64,000 nucleotides of DNA from an uncultured Eubacteriales bacterium (lineage in GTDB: Bacteria; Bacillota; Clostridia; Oscillospirales; Acutalibacteraceae), in assembly GCA_910577755.1 (NCBI GenBank), contig CAJTNL010000011.1, positions 10,934 through 74,933 on the forward strand, read 5' to 3'. Shown in pieces: positions 26,891 through 35,111 of this stretch. Made by a program: the position numbers and the translations under genes. Each line of letters opens with the position of its first letter. Position 1 is the stretch's first letter. The notes beneath the pieces were generated by a model, which was not told the origin of the DNA, searched no databases, and saw only the letters and a program-made list of their open reading frames with translations.

Positions 26891-27784
26891 CTATTGGTTA
26901 AAGTGCTCCCTTAATTTTTGTAAAAACAGTTCTGCCGCAGAAGAAAAGACTTGATTTTTTTTCCAAATAATGTTCAGACCGGAATCTAAACGCGGATTCA
27001 ATGGTCTAAAGCAAAGACTGCTGTTTTCTGCGGTATTTGCAATTTTGTCAATTGTAATGGCATAGCCAATTCCAGCGTCAACCATGATGGCAGCGTTATA
27101 TATAAGGTTAAAGGTGGTTATGATGTCCAATTTATGAAAATCTTTTCCAAACCACTCTGTAAATTCATTTTCAGATTGTTCCTGTGCTATAGCCTGCCGG
27201 GAACAAATTAAGGGCACACCCAATAAATCTTCTTTTTTAATAGATTTTTTCTTTGCTAATGGACTGTCTTTCCTCATAATCACGCCCCAAGTATCCTTTG
27301 CAGGGATATTGATGTAATCATACTTAGTAATATTTGCAGGCTGAATTAAGATGCCAAAGTCTAGCAGGCCCTTGTCCAATCGTTCTGTTACATCCTCTGA
27401 GTTTCCACTGTACAGATGATACCGGATACAGGGATAGTTTTCACGCAAGTCTTTTGCAATCTGTGCAATTAGTTTTATGGCGTCGGTTTCCCCTCCGCCA
27501 ATATAAATATCTCCCCTAATGGAATTTACCATAGAATTAAATTCCGCTTCTGTTTTATCGGTCATGGAAACGATTTCCTCGGCTCTTTTTCTTAAAATCA
27601 TTCCCGCTGGAGTCAAAGTCATGCTATGACTGCCGCGGACGAAAAGCTGTTGTCCCAATTCTTCTTCTAAATTGTGGATTTGTCTGGAAAGAGTAGGCTG
27701 TGTTATATGAAGGAAATTTGCAGCGTTGGTTATACTGCCTTCTCTAGCTATTGTCAGAAAATAACGAAGTACTCTTATTTCCAT
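26891..27784 (-). CDS. LysR-family transcriptional regulator
   Basis: A 297-residue regulator. The N-terminal winged HTH (1-60) reads LRYFLTIAREGSITNAA and ITQPTLSRQIHNLEEELG, followed by a linker helix and a periplasmic-binding-like effector domain (about 90-295). The start at 27784 has AAAGGAGG seven bases before it; upstream in-frame codons are excluded. It is divergent from a hydrolase/aldo-keto reductase operon, and an 11-bp dyad in the shared region is placed as expected for LysR binding. So it probably activates that operon in response to an unidentified small molecule. Confidence 0.92.
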   Translation of the reverse strand: MEIRVLRYFLTIAREGSITNAANFLHITQPTLSRQIHNLEEELGQQLFVRGSHSMTLTPAGMILRKRAEEIVSMTDKTEAEFNSMVNSIRGDIYIGGGETDAIKLIAQIAKDLRENYPCIRYHLYSGNSEDVTERLDKGLLDFGILIQPANITKYDYINIPAKDTWGVIMRKDSPLAKKKSIKKEDLLGVPLICSRQAIAQEQSENEFTEWFGKDFHKLDIITTFNLIYNAAIMVDAGIGYAITIDKIANTAENSSLCFRPLNPRLDSGLNIIWKKNQVFSSAAELFLQKLREHFNQ

Positions 27785-27818
27785 AGAAATCCTCCTTTCT
27801 ACATTATTATACAAAACT

Positions 27819-27843
27819 ATGATATGCTTGTTAAGTATATCAT
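27819..27843. promoter_or_regulatory. Palindromic LysR operator candidate
   Basis: ATGATATGCTT, a GTT spacer, then AAGTATATCAT form an 11-bp inverted repeat with one mismatch. Its centre is about 66 bases before the predicted start of the divergent operon and about 47 bases before the lysR start codon. This is the usual recognition-site position for LysR activators that also autoregulate. Confidence 0.6.
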
Positions 27844-27861
27844 GGGTTTGTATATAAGTAT

Positions 27862-27890
27862 TTGCTCTTTGATATTTTTGACGATATAAT
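27862..27890 (+). promoter_or_regulatory. Promoter of the hydrolase/aldo-keto reductase operon
   Basis: TTGCTC and a consensus TATAAT are separated by 17 bases. The poor -35 element fits an activator-dependent promoter. Confidence 0.55.
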
Positions 27891-27913
27891 AAAAGTAAAG
27901 AGTAGGTAGTCGA

Positions 27914-28163
27914 GTGAATGAAATATCAGAAGAAGCGATTTTCCGTAATCTAAAAAACACAGATTTTGATGAGACTGCAATTGAGAAGTATTTTAGGTTG
28001 CAGAGGGCAGATGAAAAGAGCAGTATCGACCTCTTCCTGTGCACAGGACATCGTAGTTAGATCAGATTCAAGGCGGACAATATATCAGTGGACCTGTTTT
28101 GATTATCAGGTTTATGCAATAAAAAGGGCAAACATAATCAAACTGTATACTTGCAGGAGGTAA
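27914..28163 (+). pseudogene. Frameshifted small helical protein gene
   Basis: A GTG frame at 27914 encodes 48 residues (ISEEAIFRNLKNTDFDETAI, then EKYFRLQRADEKSSIDLF) before TAG at 28058-28060. Another frame continues with RRTIYQWTCFDYQVYAIKR up to 28163. Together they resemble a clostridial family of about 75-residue proteins that end in a CLDYLIYxIKK-like motif and often precede LysR- or MerR-linked enzymes (from memory). The two halves are in different frames, so the gene is broken, or there is a sequencing error near 28043-28060. Confidence 0.5.
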
Positions 28164-28167
28164 GAAA

Positions 28168-29145
28168 ATGGATAATGAAAAATTAACATGGACAAACGAG
28201 TGGGATAAGACATTCCCCAAAAGCGAGAAAGTGAATCACCGCAAAGTGACATTTCATAACCGCTATGGTATCACGCTGGTGGCAGATCTTTATGAACCGA
28301 AAGAAACTTCTGGCAGGTTGGCTGCTATCGCTGTCAGCGGACCGTTTGGAGCGGTAAAAGAGCAGGCAGCGGGCCTGTATGCACAGACGATGGCGGAAAG
28401 AGGATTCTTGGCAATTGCCTTTGATCCATCTTTTACTGGTGAAAGTGGGGGACAACCACGCTATGTTGCATCCCCTGATATCAACACGGAAGATTTTCAA
28501 GCAGCAGTTGATTTCCTTTCCGTGCAGGAAAATGTGGATTCAGAAAAAATTGGAATTATTGGTATCTGCGGCTGGGGCGGTATGGCTCTCAATGCGGCAG
28601 CGATTGATACTCGAATTAAGGCAACGGTTGCTTCTACTATGTATGATATGACTCGTGTAAATGCAAAAGGATACTTTGATGCAGAGGATAGTGAGGAGGC
28701 TCGCTATGAGAAGTGTAAAGCTATGAATATCCAAAGGATTGAAGATTATAAAAATGGAACATATGCGCTTACCGGCGGCGTAGCTGACCCGATGCCGGAG
28801 GATGCACCGTTCTACTTTAAGGACTATCATAATTATTATAAGACAGACCGTGGATATCATGTACGCTCTCTGAATTCCAATGGTGGTTGGAATGTGACAT
28901 CTTCTCTGTCATTCCTGAATATGCCAATCTTACAATATGCAGATGAAATTCGAAGCGCAGTCATGCTGATTCACGGTGAAAAGGCTCACTCCTGTTATTT
29001 CAGTAGAGATGCATACAAGATGCTGAAAGGTGATAATAAACAGCTGGTGATTATTCCGGAAGCAGTCCATACGGATTTGTATGACAATATGGATGTGATT
29101 CCGTTTGATAAGATGGAGAGTTTTTTTCAATCAAATTTGAAGTAA
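28168..29145 (+). CDS. Alpha/beta hydrolase (YcjY/dienelactone hydrolase-like)
   Basis: A 325-residue cytoplasmic hydrolase. The lid and oxyanion region AVSGPFGAVKEQ is followed by the nucleophile elbow GICGWGG, where the central residue is Cys, as in dienelactone hydrolase-like members. A late acid/His pair is suggested by LIHGEKAHS and EAVHTDLYD. No signal peptide. The ATG has GCAGGAGG upstream, itself inside the end of the broken small gene. Its GC content seems higher than that of the neighbouring core genes. Substrate unknown; the pairing with an aldo/keto reductase suggests detoxification or catabolism of a small ester or carbonyl compound. Confidence 0.8.
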   Translation: MDNEKLTWTNEWDKTFPKSEKVNHRKVTFHNRYGITLVADLYEPKETSGRLAAIAVSGPFGAVKEQAAGLYAQTMAERGFLAIAFDPSFTGESGGQPRYVASPDINTEDFQAAVDFLSVQENVDSEKIGIIGICGWGGMALNAAAIDTRIKATVASTMYDMTRVNAKGYFDAEDSEEARYEKCKAMNIQRIEDYKNGTYALTGGVADPMPEDAPFYFKDYHNYYKTDRGYHVRSLNSNGGWNVTSSLSFLNMPILQYADEIRSAVMLIHGEKAHSCYFSRDAYKMLKGDNKQLVIIPEAVHTDLYDNMDVIPFDKMESFFQSNLK

Positions 29146-29226
29146 CGATGAGGTGCCGGTTTTAAAATGTTAAGCGTATCAAGAAAATCAAGAATTATTC
29201 TATCAATTTAGATAAGGGGGGAGAGT

Positions 29227-30063
29227 ATGAGCGGTATTAATCTTACGATTGGAATAACCGGGAAAGCGCCTGTTGTAAGGCTAAATAGTGGGTATGATAT
29301 GCCGGTTGTGGGTCTTGGAACATATAGTCTGCATAATGCTACATGTGTAGATGCAGTATGTTCTGCTATCCAGAGTGGTTACAGAATGATTGACACGGCT
29401 TCATTTTATGGAAATGAACATGAGGTAGGCGAGGGAATCCGAAAATCAGGCGTGCCACGGACTGAAATTTTTGTGAGTACAAAGCTATACCCGAATCAGT
29501 ATGATAATGCAGCAAGGGCAATCAACGAATCTGTGGAAAAGCTGGGAATAGGCTATATTGATATGATGCTCCTGCATCATCCCGCATCGAATGATGTTAT
29601 AGCTTACAAGGCAATTGAGGAGGCGATACAGGACGGCAAGGTCCGCTCTGCCGGAATATCCTGCTATTATATTTGCGAAACAAATGCATTTCTTCCTAAA
29701 GTGTCAATAAAGCCTTCATTAATTCAGAACGAAATTCATCCGTACTATCAGGACAGCGATGTGGTAAAGCACATACAAAGTCTTGGTGTTGTGGTGCAGA
29801 GTTGGTATCCACTTGGTGGGCGAGGTTATATAGATAGGTTGCTGAACAATGAAGTTCTTTGCAAGATTGCTGCATCTCACAAAAAATCCCCGGCACAGGT
29901 CATTCTGCGTTGGGATTTGCAAAAAGGGGTTGCTGTAATTCCGGGTTCAAGTAATGCTGAACATATTCGGGAGAATATTTCTATTTTTGATTTTGAACTT
30001 ACGGATGAGGAAATGGAGAAAATTGCTGTTTTGAATAAAAATGAAAAGCATGATTGGTATTGA
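29227..30063 (+). CDS. Aldo/keto reductase
   Basis: A 278-residue NADPH-dependent TIM-barrel oxidoreductase. The family signatures are present: GLGTYSL, the catalytic Asp/Tyr region DTASFYGNEHEVGEGI, the catalytic lysine STKLYP, the His-containing LLHHPASNDV and the cofactor-binding IPGSSNAEHIREN. Start ATG with GGGGGGAGAG immediately upstream. It follows the hydrolase by 81 bases in the same orientation and is probably under the same LysR control. The tail MEKIAVLNKNEKHDWY is the usual C-terminus of the 5-type prostaglandin/glyoxal reductase subgroup. Confidence 0.92.
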   Translation: MSGINLTIGITGKAPVVRLNSGYDMPVVGLGTYSLHNATCVDAVCSAIQSGYRMIDTASFYGNEHEVGEGIRKSGVPRTEIFVSTKLYPNQYDNAARAINESVEKLGIGYIDMMLLHHPASNDVIAYKAIEEAIQDGKVRSAGISCYYICETNAFLPKVSIKPSLIQNEIHPYYQDSDVVKHIQSLGVVVQSWYPLGGRGYIDRLLNNEVLCKIAASHKKSPAQVILRWDLQKGVAVIPGSSNAEHIRENISIFDFELTDEEMEKIAVLNKNEKHDWY

Positions 30064-30242
30064 TTATATTGGATGCTATTAATTGAAATTAGGGATGTAT
30101 ATACAAATTTTTTGAGTGTAGTCTACAGCTATAAAATGCATAGAGATAGTATATCTTTGGAATTGTGGAGATTGATGATGAAAATAAGGGCATGTAAAGT
30201 ATATCGGCTTGCTAACTTTATTTAGGGAAGGGGGGCGTTCAT

Positions 30243-30437
30243 ATGAAATACGAATATGTGCATATGGAGTATAAAAACACTCCTCCAGGTTCAGCTGAAT
30301 TAGAAATGCATAGAGAGGTTATCAATAAACAGACTGAGGTGGGAAATAGATATATCGGTTATATTCCTGTTAAAATTGGACCGAGTGGAAAAATTCTTTC
30401 TATAGATTTGATTTTTGAAAAGAATCTATCATCTTAA
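30243..30437 (+). CDS. Small DUF4177-like protein
   Basis: A 64-residue protein with AAGGGGGG just before the ATG. The pattern YEYVHMEYK, a central helix (HREVINKQTEVGNRYIGYIP) and a terminal IDLIFEK strand resembles DUF4177 proteins (strand-helix-strand-strand, function unknown). No membrane segment. It is separated from the aldo/keto reductase by 180 bases and ends before a bidirectional terminator. Confidence 0.7.
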   Translation: MKYEYVHMEYKNTPPGSAELEMHREVINKQTEVGNRYIGYIPVKIGPSGKILSIDLIFEKNLSS

Positions 30438-30476
30438 TTACTGATTAGCTTGCAGATATATTTGATAAGTAATGCA

Positions 30477-30510
30477 AAAGCAGATTTGACTTTTTTGTCA
30501 AATCTGCTTT
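30477..30510. terminator. Bidirectional terminator between convergent genes
   Basis: AAAGCAGATTTGAC/GTCAAATCTGCTTT form a perfect 14-bp stem with a T6 loop. It separates the small DUF4177-like gene (plus) from the TetR gene (minus). Confidence 0.8.
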
Positions 30511-30556
30511 ATTTAATATGAGTTTTAATACTTTATAAGAAGTAGAGATACTATTT

Positions 30557-31105
30557 TTAAGCAGAGTTTTTAAAAATATGCAGCAATAGTTTGTTATAGG
30601 CTGTACACAGTTCTGGATGATTGATGGTTGGTTGTGTGGTGATTTGTTTCATAATTAAATTTAAAATACCAGCGGAAGCAAATGTAATGGCAATAGCATA
30701 CTCCTGTTTTTGCAGACCTAAAAACTGTAAACGATTGCTTAGCATACGTTCTATTGTAACAGATAAATTTGCTGAAAAATCAGACTGTGATTTTTTGCTG
30801 TTCAAAAAAAGAAACTCTTCTTTGTGGGTTTCAAGATATTGTAATAATTTTGTAAAGGTTTGGTTCTGTAATTCCTCGAAAGGGATATGTTGTTCCTGTT
30901 TTAGAATCTTCTCGGTATGGTACAGTAATTCTCGTTCTAAATAGTCTGTCAGATCTTCAACATTGTCGTAATATAAATAAAAAGTACTGCGTGATATATC
31001 ACAAGCCTCACAAAGTTTACTTACAGTGATTCTTTTTACCGACATCATTTGTGACAGTAAGAAAAAGGTTTTCTGTATTTTTAGTTTGGTGGTCTCTGGT
31101 TTCAC
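30557..31105 (-). CDS. TetR/AcrR-family regulator
   Basis: A 182-residue protein. The N-terminal HTH (about 12-55) reads SVKRITVSKLCEACDISRSTFYLYYDN, the classic TetR recognition-helix pattern, followed by an all-helical ligand/dimer domain. GTG start; the upstream purine stretch AGAAAGAAAG is only a moderate ribosome site. Divergent from the M14-like hydrolase gene, with about 255 bases between them that contain a candidate shared operator. Ligand unknown. Confidence 0.88.
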   Translation of the reverse strand: MKPETTKLKIQKTFFLLSQMMSVKRITVSKLCEACDISRSTFYLYYDNVEDLTDYLERELLYHTEKILKQEQHIPFEELQNQTFTKLLQYLETHKEEFLFLNSKKSQSDFSANLSVTIERMLSNRLQFLGLQKQEYAIAITFASAGILNLIMKQITTQPTINHPELCTAYNKLLLHIFKNSA

Positions 31106-31225
31106 ATTTACACTTTCTTTCTGCAGCAGATAGGATTCAGACTGATATTCAAAGTGTATACTAAAATTCGTTTATTATAATTCTAAATAAGAAATAATTA
31201 TGTATTTACATATATCAAGTGTTAG

Positions 31226-31245
31226 TATTGATAAATTTTAGTCAA
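31226..31245. repeat. Shared 20-nt motif, copy 1 (candidate operator)
   Basis: TATTGATAAATTTTAGTCAA. It matches copy 2 (32348-32367) at 19 of 20 positions. The inner 18 bases form an imperfect dyad TTGAnnAA..TTnnTCAA. It lies 78 bases before the -10 of the hydrolase promoter and in the divergent region shared with tetR. Confidence 0.5.
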
Positions 31246-31280
31246 ATACAATGTACAAAAAGGGCTATTTTGCTTACCGC

Positions 31281-31309
31281 TTCCATAAAGAATCATGGTA
31301 TTCTATAAT
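31281..31309 (+). promoter_or_regulatory. Promoter of the M14-like hydrolase gene
   Basis: TTCCAT and TATAAT are separated by 17 bases, 52 bases before the start codon. The -35 element is weak. Confidence 0.5.
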
Positions 31310-31361
31310 ATAATAGCCAATTTAATTAATTTGTATTTAGTATCAGGGAGTTGAAATCACT

Positions 31362-32318
31362 ATGAAAGACACACTATATATCGGTTCTATGGAGATTCCC
31401 AGTGGTGTCAAAATTAACGATTATTATGAAGTGCCAAAAACAGTTTACAAAATTCCGATTACTGTACTTAATGGAAAACAAGATGGTAAAATTATTTTAA
31501 TTACAAGTGGTATACATGGCGGTGAATACCCAGGGGTTCAAACCGCTATTGAGCTGGCACAAGAATTGTGTGCAGAAGAAATATACGGGGCGTTGATTAT
31601 TTTGCACCCTGTGAATACAGGGGCGTTTTTCAAAAGTGTAGCTAATGTCATTCCCGAAGATGGAGAAAACTTAAACCTTGTTTTTCCGGGAACAATGAGT
31701 GGAACCATTACGCATAAAATAGCATTTTCCATTACAAAGGATTTTCATAATATTGCAGATTTTCATATAGATTTACACGGAGGTGATGTTAATGAGTTAG
31801 TTACACCTTTTGTTTATTATCCGGGTGTTGCCGAACAGTCCGTTTCTAATATGGCACGTGAATGCGCCAGTGTTATTAATTGCAACTATATGGTGCGTTC
31901 TATAGTGACACAAGGGGCGTTTAATTCGGCTGCGGCACAAGGGATTCCTAGCTTATTAATTGAACGAGGTGGAAGCGGACTTTGGAGCAGGCAAGAGGTA
32001 GAGGTGTATAAAGAGGATGTAACCAATATCCTTAAAAAGCTGTGTGTGCTGGATGGAGAACCGGTGCTGCCAAAACAGATGCCAAAGGAAATTAGAAATG
32101 CTTTTTACATCGACTCCAAGGTAAATGGTTGTTGGTATCCGGTTGTGCAAGTGGGTCAAATTGTAAAGGAAGGGGCATATCTTGGTGAGGTTAGGGATTT
32201 TTTTGGCAAAACCTTGGTAGAATACCATGCCCCGAGGAACGTGGTAGTTCTATATATGACAGTAACCTTAGGCATTGAATCAGGTACTTCTCTAATTGCG
32301 CTTGGCATACTTGATTAA
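31362..32318 (+). CDS. Succinylglutamate desuccinylase/aspartoacylase-family (M14-like) amidohydrolase
   Basis: A 318-residue zinc amidohydrolase. The metal site is in SGIHGGEYPG (His and Glu) and in HIDLHGGD (second His), the pattern of the AstE/aspartoacylase branch of M14. A catalytic Glu is likely in LLIERGGSG. The C-terminal region (about 240-318) has a beta-rich, lipoyl-like fold with GQIVKEGAYLGEV. Such enzymes cleave N-acyl amino acids or related amides. Start ATG with CAGGGAG upstream. Followed by a transporter operon under a similar upstream motif, so the substrate may be what that transporter imports (inference). Confidence 0.85.
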   Translation: MKDTLYIGSMEIPSGVKINDYYEVPKTVYKIPITVLNGKQDGKIILITSGIHGGEYPGVQTAIELAQELCAEEIYGALIILHPVNTGAFFKSVANVIPEDGENLNLVFPGTMSGTITHKIAFSITKDFHNIADFHIDLHGGDVNELVTPFVYYPGVAEQSVSNMARECASVINCNYMVRSIVTQGAFNSAAAQGIPSLLIERGGSGLWSRQEVEVYKEDVTNILKKLCVLDGEPVLPKQMPKEIRNAFYIDSKVNGCWYPVVQVGQIVKEGAYLGEVRDFFGKTLVEYHAPRNVVVLYMTVTLGIESGTSLIALGILD

Positions 32319-32347
32319 AAATTCTCATTAAAAGGTATTTGTTGTTA

Positions 32348-32367
32348 TATTGAGAAATTTTAGTCAA
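32348..32367. repeat. Shared 20-nt motif, copy 2 (candidate operator)
   Basis: TATTGAGAAATTTTAGTCAA, one mismatch from copy 1. It lies 72 bases upstream of the -10 element of the methyltransferase/importer operon, a spacing close to that of copy 1. Confidence 0.5.
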
Positions 32368-32374
32368 TATGAAT

Positions 32375-32397
32375 AAACACTTTTCACTAAAGTGTTT
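32375..32397. repeat. Inverted repeat overlapping the -35 region
   Basis: AAACACTTT, a TCACT spacer, then AAAGTGTTT: a perfect 9-bp dyad. It touches the -35 element. The T-tail is too poor for a good terminator, so an operator role is as likely as termination of the hydrolase transcript. Confidence 0.45.
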
Positions 32398-32425
32398 ACT
32401 TGTTATCAAATTGTTATGTTATACT
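32395..32425 (+). promoter_or_regulatory. Promoter of the methyltransferase/ABC importer operon
   Basis: TTTACT/TTACTT at 32395-32401 and TATACT at 32420-32425 are 18-19 bases apart. The predicted start, near 32432, falls within the next inverted repeat. Confidence 0.5.
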
Positions 32426-32428
32426 AAA

Positions 32429-32470
32429 CATACTCTTTATGTTTTTGTACACTTTTGAACATAAAGTATG
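32429..32470. promoter_or_regulatory. Large inverted repeat at the transcription start, candidate operator
   Basis: CATACTCTTTATGTT and AACATAAAGTATG pair over 13 bp with one bulged C, spaced by 14 bases. Because transcription would begin inside the left arm, a DNA operator is more plausible than an RNA hairpin. Half-site spacing of this size fits a dimeric or tetrameric metal-responsive repressor, but no such regulator is adjacent other than the TetR gene. Confidence 0.45.
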
Positions 32471-32503
32471 CAACAAATCTATGTGAATTAGAGGAGAATG
32501 ACA

Positions 32504-33229
32504 ATGAGTTTGTTACAGAATATTGAAGCATACTGGAGCACGCGGGCAATGGGATATTCAGCAAGAACGAAAGATGAATTACAGGGCGATACAAAACTAG
32601 ATTGGTTAGACATAATTCATAAGTATGCCCACAATACGCAGAGGTTAAGGGTTCTGGATATTGGCTGTGGGGCTGGCTTCTTTTCTATTTTACTGGCTCA
32701 GCATGGTCATGAGGTCACGGGTATTGATTATACGGAGGATATGCTTGTTTGCTCTGAAAAAAACGCACTGGACGCAGGAGTAGATGTTACGTTTCTAAAA
32801 ATGGATGCTCAAAATTTAGAGTTTGATAACAATAGCTTTGATTTGGTGGTATCACGTAATGTAACATGGGCATTGGAACAGCCTGAACAGGCTTATCGTG
32901 AATGGCTGCGTGTACTGTGTCCGGGAGGAACCATTGTCAACTTTGATGAAAATCATTATTTGTACTTATTTGACGAAGCGTATTCAAAAGAAAAAGAGTT
33001 GCGTGGAGAGCTGGAGTATATGAAAAATGTAAAAAATACGCATATTATGGAAAAATTAGCTTATGGTTTGCCGTTAAGTAAGGTAGTTCGTCCCACATGG
33101 GATGTACAAACCTTATTATCATTAGATGTGGGCAATGTATCGATAGATGTATTTGATAAGAAAACCGTTATAGAAGAGACCAAGGAAAAAATTTTGTACA
33201 ATTCCTTTATTGTCTGTGCGAAGAAATAA
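32504..33229 (+). CDS. Class I SAM-dependent methyltransferase
   Basis: A 241-residue methyltransferase. Motif I is VLDIGCGAGFFSILLA (about residue 49), followed by VTGIDYTEDML (motif II acid) and FDLVVSRNVTWAL (motif IV region). The start at 32504 has GAGGAG seven bases before it; the ATG two codons earlier is too close to it. It opens an operon with a nickel/peptide-type ABC importer, 11 bases upstream of the first permease. In other Firmicutes such methyltransferases accompany Nik/Opp-like importers. The methyl acceptor is unknown and could be a metal chelator or the imported compound. Confidence 0.88.
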   Translation: MSLLQNIEAYWSTRAMGYSARTKDELQGDTKLDWLDIIHKYAHNTQRLRVLDIGCGAGFFSILLAQHGHEVTGIDYTEDMLVCSEKNALDAGVDVTFLKMDAQNLEFDNNSFDLVVSRNVTWALEQPEQAYREWLRVLCPGGTIVNFDENHYLYLFDEAYSKEKELRGELEYMKNVKNTHIMEKLAYGLPLSKVVRPTWDVQTLLSLDVGNVSIDVFDKKTVIEETKEKILYNSFIVCAKK

Positions 33230-33240
33230 TATAGGACTTC

Positions 33241-34206
33241 ATGTATGTGAGAAGGAGACGGTGCTATATTGTAAAGTATGTATTAAAAAGATTGTTTATG
33301 GTAATTCCAATTTTACTTGGAATTACATTTCTATCTTTTGCGTTAATGCAAACGGCTTCAGGTGATGTGATTGATGCAATCTACGAACAGGCAGGAGGCG
33401 TCCCTTCTGAAGAAATAGTTGCAGCCAAAAGAGCCGAATTAGGTCTTGATAAACCATTTATCGTCCAATATTTTATATGGCTAGGTGGTGTATTGACCGG
33501 TAATATGGGGAACTCCTACGTTTCCAATCGTCCTGTATTTCAGGACTTTATGTCTCACTTACCTGCAACCGTTATTCTAACTCTCTCGTCCATATTCATA
33601 ACCGTATTATTTTCGATTCCCCTTGGTATTTTATCGGCAGTTAAGCATAATAAAATTACTGACTATATTATTCGTATTTTAACTTTTGTAGGCAACGCTA
33701 TGCCGGGCTTCTTTTTATCTCTGGTGCTGCTATATCTATTTTCTGTGCAGTTGAAATGGCTGCCTGCTACAGGTAATAACGGATTTGTAAGTATTATTTT
33801 GCCTACCGTGACGTTAGCTATTGCTATGACAGCGAAATATACAAGGCAGGTACGTGCAGCTGTACTCGATGAGCTAAAAAAGGATTATGTTTTGGGGGCT
33901 CGTTCCCGTGGAGTAAAAGAACGGATAATTCTGTATTTTAGCGTGCTAAAAAGCTCGCTGCTTACAATCGTAACTTTGTTGGGTTTATCCATAGGATCCT
34001 TATTAGGAGGTACTGCTATTATTGAATCTATTTTTATGTGGCCGGGTGTAGGTAAACTGGCGGTAGATGCTATCACAATGCGGGATTATCCTGTTATACA
34101 AATGTATGTTATCTGGATGGCAGTCATTTTTGTAGTGATTAACCTGCTTACAGATATAATTTATTATTATCTGGATCCGCGTATCCGTTTGCAAAAGGAG
34201 AGGTGA
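33241..34206 (+). CDS. ABC transporter permease (DppB/NikB family)
   Basis: A 321-residue inner-membrane permease with six predicted helices. It has the typical N-terminus (VLKRLFMVIPILLGITFLSF), the ELGLDKPF region and the EAA-like cytoplasmic loop (VLDELKKDYVLGARSRGV), ending in DPRIR. Start: ATG at 33241 follows AGGA at short distance. A much better GAAGGAGA lies nine bases before an in-frame ATT at 33268, which would yield the standard N-terminus VKYVLKRLF; the true start is therefore uncertain. Pairs with the next gene to form the translocation pore. Confidence 0.93.
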   Translation: MYVRRRRCYIVKYVLKRLFMVIPILLGITFLSFALMQTASGDVIDAIYEQAGGVPSEEIVAAKRAELGLDKPFIVQYFIWLGGVLTGNMGNSYVSNRPVFQDFMSHLPATVILTLSSIFITVLFSIPLGILSAVKHNKITDYIIRILTFVGNAMPGFFLSLVLLYLFSVQLKWLPATGNNGFVSIILPTVTLAIAMTAKYTRQVRAAVLDELKKDYVLGARSRGVKERIILYFSVLKSSLLTIVTLLGLSIGSLLGGTAIIESIFMWPGVGKLAVDAITMRDYPVIQMYVIWMAVIFVVINLLTDIIYYYLDPRIRLQKER

Positions 34207-34208
34207 TC

Positions 34209-35111
34209 ATGTATACGGCATATAAACTGACCACAGACCACACCAAAATAAAATTTTATATCTTCTTATTATTGGTGGGGGTTTTGTTATTGGTTAGTGC
34301 TTTGGCGCAGTATATTGTACCTCATGATCCTTATTTGCAGGATTTGAGCAATGCTTTGCAGCCTCCGTCATGGCAGTTTCCTTTTGGTACGGATGAATAT
34401 GGCAGATGCTTATTATCACGTGTGATTGTAGGTGCGACCACAACCGTCTATTCTTCTTTAGCGCTAGTGTTATTTACTTCGGTTTTAGGCAGCATTATAG
34501 GCGTTTTTTGCGGATACATTGGCGGTAAAACAGATGCGGTTATTATGAGGCTTTCAGATGTGTTTTTAGCATTCCCAGGTCTTGTATTCGCTATTGCTGT
34601 TGCCGGTGTTTTAGGAGGAGGTATTTTAAATGCGGCAATATCACTTGCTCTGATTGCATGGCCACGATTTACCCGTATAGTAAGAGGGCAAGTACTTGCC
34701 GTGAAAAATATGTCGTATATGCATGCTGCGAAAATAAGTGGATGTCCGTGGTATAAAATGATTTTTAAACATATTATGCCTAATGTAATCGGTCCGGTTG
34801 TGGTGACTGCAGCGTTAGATATTGGCGTTACGATTATGGAACTTGCCGGACTATCTTTTCTTGGTTTGGGTGCAGCGCCGCCCACAGCAGAATGGGGTTC
34901 TATGATGAGTAAAGGACGAAGTATGATGCAAACAGCTCCGTGGACTATTTTGTTTCCTGGTTTAGCCATTTTGCTTACAGTGATGCTGTTTAATTTGTTT
35001 GGAGATACCATACGTGATATGTTTGACCCTACACAAAGAAGGGTGAGTGTGGTCAATTGTTTTTGTAAATTAAAAAATAAAGTCAAGGTAGAAGGAGATG
35101 TTAACGTATGA
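34209..35111 (+). CDS. ABC transporter permease (DppC/NikC family)
   Basis: A 300-residue permease. The family hallmark FGTDEYGRCLLSRVI appears near residue 58, and the EAA loop is VLAVKNMSYMHAAKISGCPW. It ends in MFDPTQRR plus an unusual 20-residue Lys/Val-rich tail. ATG at 34209, two bases after the dppB-like stop, with AAAGGAG upstream. The stop overlaps the next start (ATGA). Confidence 0.93.
   Translation: MYTAYKLTTDHTKIKFYIFLLLVGVLLLVSALAQYIVPHDPYLQDLSNALQPPSWQFPFGTDEYGRCLLSRVIVGATTTVYSSLALVLFTSVLGSIIGVFCGYIGGKTDAVIMRLSDVFLAFPGLVFAIAVAGVLGGGILNAAISLALIAWPRFTRIVRGQVLAVKNMSYMHAAKISGCPWYKMIFKHIMPNVIGPVVVTAALDIGVTIMELAGLSFLGLGAAPPTAEWGSMMSKGRSMMQTAPWTILFPGLAILLTVMLFNLFGDTIRDMFDPTQRRVSVVNCFCKLKNKVKVEGDVNV

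Noticed and set aside
32375..32397. Terminator of the M14-like hydrolase gene
   Set aside because: The perfect dyad lacks a proper T-tail and overlaps the next promoter; kept as an operator-like repeat.
32429..32470. NikR operator
   Set aside because: Half-sites and spacing do not match GTATGA-N16-TCATAC, and no nikR gene is nearby.
34448..35086. Long antisense open frame opposite the DppC-like permease
   Set aside because: Composition mirrors the permease codons, with no ribosome site and no recognisable domain.
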